Shown here piece by piece: positions 1 to 8,780 of a stretch of DNA of 64,000 nucleotides. The notes beneath the pieces are model-generated. The model did not search any database. It was given only the letters and a program-made list of their open reading frames with translations, and was not told the origin of the DNA. A program made the translations under genes and the position numbers. Position 1 is the stretch's first letter. Each line of letters opens with the position of its first letter. Origin of the DNA: DATBVX01 sp963695985 (GTDB lineage: Bacteria; Pseudomonadota; Gammaproteobacteria; Steroidobacterales; Steroidobacteraceae); NCBI GenBank assembly GCA_963695985.1, contig CAVOIC010000005.1, positions 117,900 through 181,899 on the forward strand. Reading direction: 5' to 3'.

Positions 1-1
1 G

Positions 2-700
2 TTTGCCGCCGGTTACGTGGCAGACAGGGCTGTGCTCGAAATCGCGTGTGGCGCTGGCATCGGGCTTGGCTACCTGGCACAAGTCGCGGGCCACATCCGC
101 GGAATCGACATCGACGAGAACAATCTCGCCTACGCGAGGGCTCACCTAGGGGGTAATCCAAAGGTCGAACTCGCGCATGGCGATGCGCATGCGCTGCCGT
201 GTGCTGACGGTCAGTACGACGTCGTAATCCTCTTCGATTGCATCTACTTCATGCGCGATCCTTACAAGGCACTCGACGAGGCCGTACGGGCAACGCACCA
301 AGGCGGAACTCTGCTCGTCAGCACAGTGAACGTCCGCTGGGCTGGATTCAACGCCAGCAGACAGGCAACTCGGTACTTCACCGGCGAAGAACTGCGTAAC
401 CAACTAGAAGAGCGAGGCTGCACCGTGCGCGCGTTTGGAGCATTTCGCACGCGGGGATCCTCCCGGTTGGAAACCGCGATTGGCGTCATACGTCGGACGG
501 CGGTGACGTTTCGCCTCATACCCACGCCCGTTCGTAGCAAGGAACTGCTGAAGCGCCTCTTTTTCGGGCGTTTGCGAGCGTTCGGGCCTGTGGTAACCGA
601 CGGTATGGCGCCTGCAGAGCCCCTCGTGGAACTTTCGCGCGATGCTCTGGCGGGAGACGACTACAAGATTCTTTACTTTGCCGCCAGCCGGACCTCATGA
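2..700 (+). CDS. Class I SAM-dependent methyltransferase, 5' end outside window
   Basis: The reading frame is open from base 2, so the gene starts before the window. The visible part begins with a Rossmann SAM-binding motif I (LEIACGAGIGLGYLA). An acidic motif (IDIDENN) follows at the end of strand beta-2, then a DVVILFDCIYFMRDP segment typical of motif post-II/III in Methyltransf_11/25 proteins. The C-terminal third has no recognisable catalytic feature. Its stop overlaps the ATG of the next gene (ATGA), so the two are probably translationally coupled in the sugar cluster. The likely role is methylation of a sugar or a lipid-linked glycan intermediate, inferred from the neighbours. The substrate cannot be read from the sequence. 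Confidence 0.8.
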   Translation, partial: FAAGYVADRAVLEIACGAGIGLGYLAQVAGHIRGIDIDENNLAYARAHLGGNPKVELAHGDAHALPCADGQYDVVILFDCIYFMRDPYKALDEAVRATHQGGTLLVSTVNVRWAGFNASRQATRYFTGEELRNQLEERGCTVRAFGAFRTRGSSRLETAIGVIRRTAVTFRLIPTPVRSKELLKRLFFGRLRAFGPVVTDGMAPAEPLVELSRDALAGDDYKILYFAASRTS

Positions 701-1984
701 GAATCTGGCTGGTGCAGATCGGCGAGCCACTGCCGTGCGACGGACACGAACGTCTGTTGCGCACGGGGCTCATGGCTCAGATATTCGCGCGTTGTGGTCA
801 TGAGGTCACGTGGTGGGCTTCGACGTTCGATCACGTCAGGAAGCGACGCAGATTCGAGGAATCCACTTCGTTCGCGATGGCGCCGAACTGCGAACTTCGC
901 ATGCTTAGGGCGCCAGGCTATCGCAGCAACGTTTCATTGGGGCGACTCATCGACCACACTGCTGTGGCGCGAACCTTTCGGAGCGAGGCAAGGCTTCGCC
1001 CGGCCCCCGACGTAATCGTCTCGTCGTTCCCGACCCTGGAGACGAGTTGGGTGGCCGAGAACTACGCGCAAGCGCTTGGCATACCCGTAGTCATCGATGT
1101 TCGAGATTTGTGGCCCGATCATGCCCTCGAATTTGTTCCACGGGGCCTTCAGGGTTTGGCTAGAGTGTTGGTGTTCCCGTACTCGCGATTCGGTGCTGCC
1201 ATCCTCCGACGTGCCAGCGCTCTTACCGGTATTAGTCCGCCGATCTTGGATTGGGCCGCTGAGCGATCAGGCAGGCAGCTGACATCTTGGGACAAGGTCT
1301 TCCCGATGGCGTACAGCCTTCGCACCCCTACGCCACAACGCGCTCGAGAGCTCGCTGGATTCTGGGCCGCGCACGGCATTCACCGTAGTTCTGACGAGTT
1401 AACATGCTGCTTTGTCGGCGCAATCGGGCATCAGTTTGACTTGGAAACGGTGCTCCATGTGGCCCGGCGACTCGAGGCGGCACACGTACCTTGCCGCTTC
1501 GTGATCTGCGGCGTCGGCGAACGTGTCGGCGAATTGCGCGAGCTCGCGCAAGGGATGAAATCCGTCGTGTTTCCCGGCTGGATTGGTGCGGACGAGATTT
1601 GGACGCTCATGCGCTTCGCACATGTTGGCCTCGCTCCATATCGGTCAAGCCAGATATTCGCGATGAGTATCCCCAATAAGGTCGCAGAATATCTGTCAGC
1701 TTCCCTACCAATAGTGTCCAGCGCTGGAGGCTATCTTGCTCAAACGCTCGCTGCGCATGGTTGCGGTATCACATACGCGCCGGGGGATGTCTCGCGACTC
1801 ACGTTGATTCTGGAATCGCTAAGTCGAAACAAACATCGGCTCCGTGAGCTTCTCCGAGAATGCGCGGCGCTTTTACGAGAGCGAGTTCGTGGCAGAGCGT
1901 GTATACGAGGAGTACGGAGAATTCCTCGGGCAGCTCGTTCAACGCTCTCGCCAGACGCGGGGCTTGGCGGCGCAGGTGGATTAA
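697..1984 (+). CDS. GT4-family glycosyltransferase, frame change near 1846
   Basis: This is a cytoplasmic GT-B fold glycosyltransferase of about 430 residues. The N-terminal domain has VIDVRDLWPDHALEFVP, the form seen in WbuB-like enzymes. The C-terminal domain has FVGAIGHQFDLE and the nucleotide-sugar binding region from SIPNKVAEYLSASLPIVSS. After roughly residue 383 the frame stops looking like the family, while the next frame continues with a typical GT4 tail (ENARRFYESEF, then a stop at 1982-1984). A single-base indel near 1846 therefore best explains the gene. The start at 697 is supported by the ATGA overlap with the upstream methyltransferase. It probably extends a lipid-linked oligosaccharide. 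Donor and acceptor are unknown. Confidence 0.8.
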
Positions 1985-2010
1985 TCTAGCGAGGGACATG
2001 TTTGACATAT

Positions 2011-3105
2011 ATGGAGGAAATTGGACGCGCGCATAGCTTTTACCGAGGGCGGGTGGCGCTGTGCGCCATCTTAAGATCGCTTGGTATCACTGCCGGTGAC
2101 GAGGTAATCGTGCAGGCGTTCACCTGTCTTGCGGTTGTCGAAGGAATCCGGGCGTGTGGCGCGACGCCGCGGTTCACCGACATTGAGCCAAGTGGTTATA
2201 CCATTGACCCTGCTCGGCTGGAGGAGCGCATTTCTGTGCGGACGAAGGCGCTCGTTGTGCAACACACCTTCGGACTTCCAGCGCGCATGACCCGCATCAT
2301 GGAGATTGCACAACGACACGGGGTGCCAGTTATCGAAGATTGCTGCCACACCTATGGCACGTGCATCGACGGCACCCGTGTTGGAACATTTGGAGTTGCG
2401 GCCTTCTATTCGTTCGAATGGGGCAAGCCGCTGGTACTGGGGCTGGGCGGTGTGGCGGTCGTGCGAGATGCCGAGCTCGGCAGGCAACTGGAACTGATTT
2501 ACATGCGCGATTTCTGTGCGCCGCCACTCTTGCGTCAGCTCAAGCTGGAAGCGCAATACCAGGCATTCCGCCTCCTTTATCGTCCGTCTGTCTACTGGCT
2601 GATTCGAGACGCGTTTCAGGGACTGTCGCGTATAGGCGTTGCCGAAGGGAGCTATCACGGTCTAGGGGCCACCGTGGCGTCCGATTTCGGGTGGACCATG
2701 GCGCCGATTCTGCGGCGGCGTCTTGGCTCCCGGCTGCGGGACTTGCCTGCCCAGGCGCAGAGGGCACGAGCGATAGTTCGCTCCTACCGCGCCCGCGTGC
2801 GGGCAGCCGGCGTCGAGCATCCGCTCGTAGATGAAACAGCGGACGTGCTGGTTCGGTACCCCTTGCGTGTCGCCGCCAAGGAACAATTGCTCGCGTCTGC
2901 GCGGCGGGCGCGGGTTGAGCTGGCGGGCTGGTATTCCACGCCGGTCCACCCCATCCCGCTCGCGAGCCTTCACGAGGTTGGGCTTGATCCAGCCGAATGC
3001 CCTGAGGCGGTTAGGCGCTGTGCGGAGATCGTCACCCTGCCTGTGAACACGCGTGTTACCGAGGCCTCCATCGAGCGAGCCGCGGCCTTCTTTGCCGCTG
3101 GCTGA
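2011..3105 (+). CDS. DegT/DnrJ/EryC1/StrS aminotransferase-like protein (A)
   Basis: This is a PLP-dependent sugar aminotransferase-like protein of about 364 residues. It opens with an RAHSFYRGRVAL segment, followed by family landmarks such as PRFTDIEPSGYTIDP and VIEDCCHTYG. The expected PLP lysine lies in SFEWGKPLVLGLGG, where K replaces the usual SFxxxK spacing in a recognisable way. ATG 2011 is preferred over an upstream TTG (2002) because family similarity begins at once. The protein diverges more from classical DegT sequences than its downstream paralogue, and its 200-260 region is long and arginine-rich. It may act on an unusual keto sugar or be a non-standard member. The position between a glycosyltransferase and a second DegT gene supports a role in amino-sugar synthesis. 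Confidence 0.75.
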   Translation: MEEIGRAHSFYRGRVALCAILRSLGITAGDEVIVQAFTCLAVVEGIRACGATPRFTDIEPSGYTIDPARLEERISVRTKALVVQHTFGLPARMTRIMEIAQRHGVPVIEDCCHTYGTCIDGTRVGTFGVAAFYSFEWGKPLVLGLGGVAVVRDAELGRQLELIYMRDFCAPPLLRQLKLEAQYQAFRLLYRPSVYWLIRDAFQGLSRIGVAEGSYHGLGATVASDFGWTMAPILRRRLGSRLRDLPAQAQRARAIVRSYRARVRAAGVEHPLVDETADVLVRYPLRVAAKEQLLASARRARVELAGWYSTPVHPIPLASLHEVGLDPAECPEAVRRCAEIVTLPVNTRVTEASIERAAAFFAAG

Positions 3106-3192
3106 CGGAGGCAATTCCCCGACGAGTACTGATGGCGGTCTGGCGATGTGAGTTGCACTACAATGCCGGGCCGATCGTGGCGAGGTAGTTCA

Positions 3193-4320
3193 ATGCGAGG
3201 TCCGCGCATGTTGACGCGTAGGCAAATACCATTTTTCAACTATCCGGCCCTGTTTGCTGAAATCGAACCGGAAGTGATGTCGGCTGTGCGCGACGTCTTC
3301 GCGCGGGGCGCTTACATCATGCAACGCGACCTGCTGGAGTTCGAGGCGGAACTCGCCACGTACCTCGGTGTGAAGCACGCTATCGGTGTAGCCGACGGCA
3401 CTATGGGCCTGCTTCTTCCGCTCATGACACTCGACCTGAAGCCTGGTGATGAGGTCTTGGTTCCGTCCCACACGTTCGCCGCCTCTGCTGCTGCCATTCA
3501 TCACGCGGGAGGCGTTCCAGTTCCGGTCGATTGCGGTCGAGACCATCTCATCGACGCGACATCCGCAGCCGGCGCAGTTACCAGTCGGACGCGCGGCATC
3601 ATGCCCGTGCAATTGAATGGTCGAACCGCGGACATGGACGCGCTGCTCGACCTAGCGAGCCGCCGGGGCTTGTTCATCGTAGAAGATTCCTGCCAAGCAC
3701 TTGGCTCTTGCTTCAAGGGTCGGTTTGCCGGAACGTTCGGCATCGCTGGGTCTATCAGCTTCTATCCATCCAAGACGCTTGGCTGCTTTGGAGATGGTGG
3801 CGCAGTCATTACAAATGATGACGGCCTTGCGGAAGAGGTCCGGATACTCCGAGACCATGGTCGCGGGCCAGACGGTGAGGTCTGGCGTTGGGGCTACAAC
3901 GCGCGACTCGACAACCTACAAGCCGCGATACTCCGCATCAAGTTGCGAAAGTATTCACAATACATCGGCAGGCGGCGTGAGCTCGCATCGATCTACGACG
4001 CTAGGCTCCACGGTCTGGCAGACGTGTTACTGCCGCCAGCTCCCGATTCGTCTGACGAGCATTTTGACATCTTTCAGAACTACGAGATCGAAGCGGACGA
4101 TCGTGACCGACTCCGCGCACACCTTGAGGCGCGTGGAGTGCGAACCATCCTGCAATGGGGCGGTAAGACGTTGCATCAATTCTCACGCCTTGGGCTGAAC
4201 GCCTCGCTGCCGTATACGGAGAAGATGGTCTCGCGCTTCATGCTGCTGCCAATGAATACCTCACTGAGCAACGAGGATGTGCACTACATATGCGATTGCA
4301 TCGAAGAATTCTACGAGTGA
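3193..4320 (+). CDS. DegT/DnrJ/EryC1/StrS aminotransferase (B)
   Basis: This is a PLP-dependent aminotransferase of about 375 residues that would transfer an amino group to a nucleotide-linked keto sugar. Visible landmarks are VGVADGTMGLLLPL-type cofactor phosphate contacts, VLVPSHTFAASAAAI, FIVEDSCQALGSC and the PLP lysine in SFYPSKTLGCFGDGG. Near the end WGYNARLDNLQAAIL matches the family NxRLDxxQAAxL motif. ATG 3193 is chosen; ATG 3208 is an equally possible start, and the longer upstream extension has no family similarity. Product specificity cannot be assigned. The gap to the next gene is only 11 bases, so an operon is likely. Confidence 0.85.
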   Translation: MRGPRMLTRRQIPFFNYPALFAEIEPEVMSAVRDVFARGAYIMQRDLLEFEAELATYLGVKHAIGVADGTMGLLLPLMTLDLKPGDEVLVPSHTFAASAAAIHHAGGVPVPVDCGRDHLIDATSAAGAVTSRTRGIMPVQLNGRTADMDALLDLASRRGLFIVEDSCQALGSCFKGRFAGTFGIAGSISFYPSKTLGCFGDGGAVITNDDGLAEEVRILRDHGRGPDGEVWRWGYNARLDNLQAAILRIKLRKYSQYIGRRRELASIYDARLHGLADVLLPPAPDSSDEHFDIFQNYEIEADDRDRLRAHLEARGVRTILQWGGKTLHQFSRLGLNASLPYTEKMVSRFMLLPMNTSLSNEDVHYICDCIEEFYE

Positions 4321-4331
4321 GCGGCTGAGTC

Positions 4332-5096
4332 ATGGGCAAAGAGACTCCTCCGGCGGTTGCCGGCGGCTTGCGTACGCAAGCCGAACGCGTTGAAGCAGAG
4401 CGCAATCGCAAATGCTTCGAGCGTAACCCGAGTACTTGGGAAGCGAAGCTCGAAAACTTCCCAAAGTACGTACGCCGTCAGAACCTGACCCGGTTCCTCG
4501 CTCTCTACGAAATTTTCAAAAGGGTGCTTGCCGTCAAAGGCTCGATCATTGAGTGTGGTGTCAATCAAGGCTTCGGCCTGATGACCTGGGCCAAGCTGTC
4601 TGCCCTCTTGGAGCCGGCAAATCTCACACGAAGAATTTACGGGTTCGACACGTTCGCAGGGTTCCCTTCGCTGTCCGATGCGGATCGCGCCGCGGGCAGT
4701 CGTCACGTAGTCGCTGGCGACCTCTATGCGGACTCGCACGACGAACTCGTCGAACTGATTGCGGCGCACGACAGCACGCGCTTTCTCGGGCACATCACCA
4801 AAGTACGGTTGATCAAGGGTGACGCCTGCGTAAGCATACCGGAGTTCGTCAAGCAATCTCCGCACCTGGTGGTTAGCCTGCTATTCCTCGACTTCGATCT
4901 CTATGAGCCGACAAGAGCGGCGCTAGATGCATTCCTGCCACGCATGCCAAGAGGAGCAATCGTGGCGTTCGATGAACTCGACAATCCCTTGTGGCCCGGG
5001 GAGACCACGGCAATGCTTCAAGTGTTGGAGCGCTACAAGTTGCGCATCGAACGGCTACCGTTCGATCCGTACATCGGGTTCGCAGAGCTGACTTAG
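4332..5096 (+). CDS. TylF/MycF-type sugar O-methyltransferase family protein
   Basis: This is a 254-residue SAM-dependent methyltransferase of the macrocin O-methyltransferase (TylF/MycF) type. Evidence includes IIECGVNQGFGLMTWAKLS (motif I), IYGFDTFAGFPSLSD, and FLDFDLYEPTRAALDAFLPR followed by GAIVAFDELDNPLWPGET, which carries the acidic metal-binding residues of this family. In known members the reaction is metal-dependent methylation of a deoxysugar hydroxyl. Here the substrate is inferred to be a glycan or nucleotide-sugar intermediate. The gene lies 11 bases after the aminotransferase and 11 bases before the transketolase subunit. Confidence 0.85.
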   Translation: MGKETPPAVAGGLRTQAERVEAERNRKCFERNPSTWEAKLENFPKYVRRQNLTRFLALYEIFKRVLAVKGSIIECGVNQGFGLMTWAKLSALLEPANLTRRIYGFDTFAGFPSLSDADRAAGSRHVVAGDLYADSHDELVELIAAHDSTRFLGHITKVRLIKGDACVSIPEFVKQSPHLVVSLLFLDFDLYEPTRAALDAFLPRMPRGAIVAFDELDNPLWPGETTAMLQVLERYKLRIERLPFDPYIGFAELT

Positions 5097-5107
5097 GAGC
5101 CTCGACG

Positions 5108-5953
5108 TTGAGCGCAACATTTCTTGCGACCGCGCGCTCGCTCCGTGCCACCGAGGATCTCGCCAGGTCAATTAGGCTACATGCCCTGAGGATGACCAGC
5201 CGCGGCGGAGGATCCCATGTCGGCTCGGTGCTTTCGATGGCGGATATCATCGCCGTCTTGTATGGCCGCGTGCTACGCGTCGACTCGCAACGGCCAGACC
5301 TACCGGAGCGGGATCGGTTCATCCTGAGCAAGGGCCACGCCGGCGCGGGAGTGTATGCGGCTCTGGCTGAGTGCGGTTTCTTCGAGGTCAGTCGGCTAGA
5401 TCAGCACTACGCCAATGGCTCCGTGCTGAGCGGCCATGTCTCGCACAAAGGCGTTCCCGGGGTTGAACTATCGACCGGATCGTTGGGTCACGGGCTCGGG
5501 GTGGCATGCGGTATGGCGTACGCCGCGCGACTTGGGAACAAGGGCCACCGCACGTTCGTTCTACTAAGCGACGGAGAATGTGACGAAGGCTCGAATTGGG
5601 AGGCCATTCACTTCGCGGGCCACCATCGCCTCGGTCGACTGATCGCGTTGGTCGACTACAACCGCATCCAGAGTCTTAAGGGTACGGAGGAGACGCTTGG
5701 CCTGGAACCGTTTGCTGAGAAGTGGCGCAGCTTTCGCTGGAATGTCCGGGAAGTGGACGGGCACGATCATGCTGCACTCGCCTCGGCTCTTGATATTGAG
5801 CGCGATACCGATGCGCCGCCGACTTGTGTGCTCGCGAACACGGTCAAGGGCAAGGGCGTCTCGTTCATGGAGAACTCCGTCCTATGGCACTACCGGATAC
5901 CGCGGGGCGCTGAGCTGGACGCGGCACTCAAAGAGCTGGGCGGTGAGCCGTGA
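5108..5953 (+). CDS. Transketolase, N-terminal (TPP-binding) subunit
   Basis: This 281-residue protein matches the N-terminal half of a two-subunit transketolase. It has SKGHAGAGVYAALAE, GSLGHGLGVACGMAYA and the thiamine pyrophosphate and metal motif DGECDEGSNWEA followed by LVDYNRIQSLKG. TTG 5108 is chosen as start because an AGGAG ribosome site (5095-5100 region, overlapping the previous stop) lies correctly upstream and similarity begins directly after it. The stop overlaps the start of the next gene, which encodes the partner subunit. Split transketolases in sugar clusters transfer two-carbon units to make unusual ketose or branched backbones. That role here is inferred from context only. 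Confidence 0.9.
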   Translation: MSATFLATARSLRATEDLARSIRLHALRMTSRGGGSHVGSVLSMADIIAVLYGRVLRVDSQRPDLPERDRFILSKGHAGAGVYAALAECGFFEVSRLDQHYANGSVLSGHVSHKGVPGVELSTGSLGHGLGVACGMAYAARLGNKGHRTFVLLSDGECDEGSNWEAIHFAGHHRLGRLIALVDYNRIQSLKGTEETLGLEPFAEKWRSFRWNVREVDGHDHAALASALDIERDTDAPPTCVLANTVKGKGVSFMENSVLWHYRIPRGAELDAALKELGGEP

Positions 5954-6870
5954 GAGCTGCGTTTCTCGAGAGGCTGCTCGAACGCGCTGTCGCCGATCCG
6001 CGCATTACTCTTGTGACCGGGGACCTCGGCTTCGGTGTCCTCGATGAGTTCGAGGCGCGCCTCCCACGTCAATACCTCAATGCTGGAGTCGCCGAGCAGA
6101 ACATGACCGCCGTAGCGACCGGCATGGCCCTCGAGGGACACATCGTATTCACGTATTCCATCGGCAACTTCCCGACCCTGCGCTGCCTGGAGCAGTTACG
6201 GAACGACGCGTTCTACCACGAGGCTAGCGTGAAGGTTGTCAGCGTTGGCGGCGGATTCAGCTATGGCCCGCTTGGCATGTCGCATCATGCAACCGAGGAC
6301 CTCAGCATCCTCCGGGCATTGCCCGGGGTGACGATCTGCGCACCATGCAGCGCGTTTGAGACCCGATGCCTCGTCGATGCGCTGATCGCACTGCCTGGTC
6401 CCGCCTACCTGCGGCTCGAGCGAAGCGCTGCAGGCTTCGTAGACACAACGCCTCCTGAGTGCGAGCTTGGTCGTGCGCGCAGACTTCGTGAGGGCACTGC
6501 GTGTACGCTCATTGCGTCTGGCGGCATTACGGTTGATGCGCAAGCAGCGGCCACCATGCTCGCGCAAAAGGGTATCGAGTGTCGGGTGCTGAGCATGCAC
6601 ACGCTCAAGCCGCTCGATGTCGAGTCGATCGCAGACGCAGCAGCGGAAACCGGCGGCATCTGCACGATAGAAGAGAATTCGATACTCGGCGGATTGGGTG
6701 GGGCCGTGGCCGAGGTGTGTCTGGAGCAGCGCGTGCGACCGCGATGGTTCAAACGCCTCGGCATCAGGGACTGCTACATCAGCGCGGTCGGCGATCAGGC
6801 GTACCTGCGCCGCGCTGTGGGCATCGATGCCGAGTCGATCGCTCACACGGTGTCCGCCGAGCTCGGCTGA
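5950..6870 (+). CDS. Transketolase, C-terminal (pyrimidine-binding) subunit
   Basis: This 306-residue partner of the upstream subunit starts with GTG 5950, four bases inside the previous gene, indicating coupled translation of a heterodimer. The pyrimidine-binding domain is visible (LNAGVAEQNMTAVATGMAL with the catalytic glutamate in AEQN). YGPLGMSHHATEDLSILRALPG is typical of transketolase and DXP-synthase relatives. A C-terminal transketolase domain follows (ECRVLSMHTLKPLD, CTIEENSILGGLGGAVAE). Length and domain order fit a split transketolase; a housekeeping transketolase would be a single protein of about 660 residues. Confidence 0.9.
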   Translation: MRAAFLERLLERAVADPRITLVTGDLGFGVLDEFEARLPRQYLNAGVAEQNMTAVATGMALEGHIVFTYSIGNFPTLRCLEQLRNDAFYHEASVKVVSVGGGFSYGPLGMSHHATEDLSILRALPGVTICAPCSAFETRCLVDALIALPGPAYLRLERSAAGFVDTTPPECELGRARRLREGTACTLIASGGITVDAQAAATMLAQKGIECRVLSMHTLKPLDVESIADAAAETGGICTIEENSILGGLGGAVAEVCLEQRVRPRWFKRLGIRDCYISAVGDQAYLRRAVGIDAESIAHTVSAELG

Positions 6871-6886
6871 ATCGTAGGCGCTGACG

Positions 6887-7603
6887 GTGGACGTGAAGCG
6901 CGCGTTCGATCTCATCTGTGCTTGTTTGCTGCTCGTGATCGCGCTGCCGCTGCTTCTCGCAGTCGCGATCGCGATCTATGCATACGACCTGCACAACCCG
7001 CTATATGTAGCGCCGAGGGTAGGGCGCGATGGCCGGATTTTCCGCATGGTGAAATTCCGTTCTATGGTCGTGAATGCCGATCGCGCCGGCGTCACATCGA
7101 CGTCCTCAACGGATTCGCGGATTACACGCGTCGGGCATTTCGTACGCCGCTTCAAGCTCGACGAGCTAGTGCAGCTTTGGAATGTCGTACGAGGTGACAT
7201 GTCGCTGGTGGGTCCGCGGCCCAACGTGCCGAGCGGTGTAGCGGCCTACACTCCTGCCGAGCAGCGCCTCCTGCGCCTTCGCCCTGGAGTCACGGATATC
7301 TCCTCCATTGTCTTCGCGGACGAAGGGGAGATCCTTAGGGGTCATCACGACGCCGATGTAGCCTACGATCAGTTGATTCGTCCTTGGAAGAGCCGTCTCG
7401 GCCTCTTCTACATCGATCACGCCGATATCAGGTTGGACGTGCGGATAGTCTGGCTGACCGTCGTCGCCATCGTTTCGCGGCCATTAGCGCTCGAGCGGGT
7501 CCACACCCTGCTTGTCAATATGGGCGCGCCGGAGGAACTGGTGCGGGTGGCTCTACGGCGTGATGTGCTCACTCCAGGTCTGCCGCCCACTATCCCGGGG
7601 TGA
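6887..7603 (+). CDS. Bacterial sugar transferase (phosphoglycosyl transferase, initiating enzyme)
   Basis: This is a 238-residue monotopic phosphoglycosyl transferase. It would move a sugar-1-phosphate to undecaprenyl phosphate at the inner membrane and so start a glycan. An N-terminal hydrophobic re-entrant helix (LICACLLLVIALPLLLAVAI) follows the KRAFDL motif. Conserved FRMVKFRSMVVNAD, KLDELVQLWNVVRGDMSLVGPRP and LRPGVTDISS segments are all present. The start is GTG 6887, after a 16-base gap. It is the last gene of the cluster before the transposon relic. The roughly 50-residue C-terminal tail after IRLDV has no recognisable motif. Confidence 0.9.
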   Translation: MDVKRAFDLICACLLLVIALPLLLAVAIAIYAYDLHNPLYVAPRVGRDGRIFRMVKFRSMVVNADRAGVTSTSSTDSRITRVGHFVRRFKLDELVQLWNVVRGDMSLVGPRPNVPSGVAAYTPAEQRLLRLRPGVTDISSIVFADEGEILRGHHDADVAYDQLIRPWKSRLGLFYIDHADIRLDVRIVWLTVVAIVSRPLALERVHTLLVNMGAPEELVRVALRRDVLTPGLPPTIPG

Positions 7604-7744
7604 ACGATAACCGGTCGAGGCAGCGCGCCTCGTACCCGCGCATTGGCGTGAGATGACCTACAGACGTCGGATCCAAGTGCTGATCACTAAGCAGATGCAG
7701 GCGCAGCGATTGCAGATACCGAAATAAAACGCGCATACCTTCTA

Positions 7745-8377
7745 ATTTGATCTCCTGAGTCAGCCCTCGAGCGCGGCGAATCGATCTTCGTACAGGATCG
7801 CGAACTGGGCGAGCGCGGCCTTCCATTCCACGGCCGGACCGGCTCGCCATTTCTGCGCGATCTTCGTCAGCGCTAGGTACAGAAGTTTGATCGCTGCTTC
7901 GTCGTTCGGGAAGTGTCCGCGATTCTTGATGATCTTGTGCAATTGCATGTGCAGGCTCTCGATCGCGTTGGTCGTGTACAGCACGCGGCGTACTTCGCTC
8001 GGGAAGGCGAAGAACGGCACGACCTGGCTCCAGTTGCGCTTCCAGCTCGCGGCGATGGCCGGATACTTCTTGCCCCAGGCACTGGCCTCGAAGTCGCTCA
8101 ACGCCTGATGAGCTGCCTCGATCGTCGGTGCGCGATACACGGCTTTCAGTGCGAGCGCGACGGCCTTACGGTCCTTCCAGGTTGCGAACTCCAGCGAGTG
8201 ACGCAGTAGGTGCACGATGCATCGCTTCCGGAAAGCCCTTCACTGGAGACCCCCTTCAACAACTCGTCCAGTAGAGGCTCCGGGAGCCTCCCCTCTCGCT
8301 TGCGTGTCTTGGCCATATCCATCTCCGTTCACTCCTTCGATGATATGGCTTCACACACAGAATTGCGGATACCCTCG
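7745..8377 (-). mobile_element. Internally deleted IS256-family element
   Basis: Only the two ends of an IS256-type transposase gene remain (see the pseudogene entry). A terminal-type sequence near 8358-8377 reads ACAGAATTGCGGATACCCTC, typical of IS256-family ends. I did not find a convincing inverted partner on the left, so the left boundary is approximate. The element lies directly after the sugar cluster and before a new transcription unit. Confidence 0.6.
7760..8322 (-). pseudogene. IS256-family transposase relic with central deletion
   Basis: Reading leftwards from ATG 8322, about 30 residues match the IS256 N-terminus (KTRKREGRLPEPLLDELLKG). The coding then jumps, in a different frame, to the C-terminal 150 residues (8215 to 7760). 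Those contain WKDRKAVALALKAVYRA, WKRNWSQVVPFFAFP and the strongly conserved VRRVLYTTNAIESLH and HFPNDEAAIKLLYLAL. About 200 residues carrying the first two acidic residues of the DDE active site are missing, so the product is inactive. Confidence 0.85.
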
Positions 8378-8780
8378 GCACACCTATTTAGCGTGAGCGT
8401 GCAGGCTGCGGACATCCGGCGCGTATTGGCCGCGAGGCTTCGTGCGCATCGGGCAAACGAGGTTTCGTGTCCGGCTTTTGCAGGTTGCCACAACACGCGG
8501 GGTGCGCCACGCGACCCAAATGTGAACCAACACTTTGCTTTCGCGTTGTCCATTTAGTCGCGCCCCTATCCAAGTGTCACTTCTTGGCGACTGCGTGCGC
8601 CAAAGATCTATCAATTGCGGGCCATGCGGCAAATTTGCGTGCTATTCTTGCGTCCAGATGAAGGCGCAAGACCCGCCGGCAAACGTTAACAACAACGTGC
8701 CGGCGTGCTGAGACAAGGATCCAGAGTGCGGAATTTGCCGCCTAAGGCGGCTGATTGTCGACCTAGCTAGGAAGGTAAGC
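8378..8780. other. Non-coding stretch upstream of the epimerase-dehydratase gene
   Basis: No convincing gene is seen on either strand between the transposon relic and GTG 8781. Short open frames here have no family-like features. The right half probably holds the leader of the downstream gene, including two inverted repeats annotated separately. Confidence 0.5.
8674..8751 (+). promoter_or_regulatory. Two tandem hairpins in the leader of the 8781 gene
   Basis: CGCCGGCA at 8674-8681 pairs with TGCCGGCG at 8698-8705. GCCGCC at 8737-8742 pairs with GGCGGC at 8746-8751 across a three-base loop. Both lie shortly before the GGAAG ribosome site (8770-8774). They could form leader RNA structures or be protein-binding sites; the sequence alone does not decide. 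Confidence 0.35.

Noticed and set aside
7695..8370. ATTGCAGATACC (near 7707) and ATTGCGGATACC (near 8362) as IS ends
   Set aside because: They lie in the same orientation; terminal repeats of an IS256 element should be inverted, so I treat the left match as chance.
8329..8557. Short overlapping open frames upstream of the epimerase-dehydratase gene
   Set aside because: They have no ribosome sites or motifs and lie partly over the IS end.
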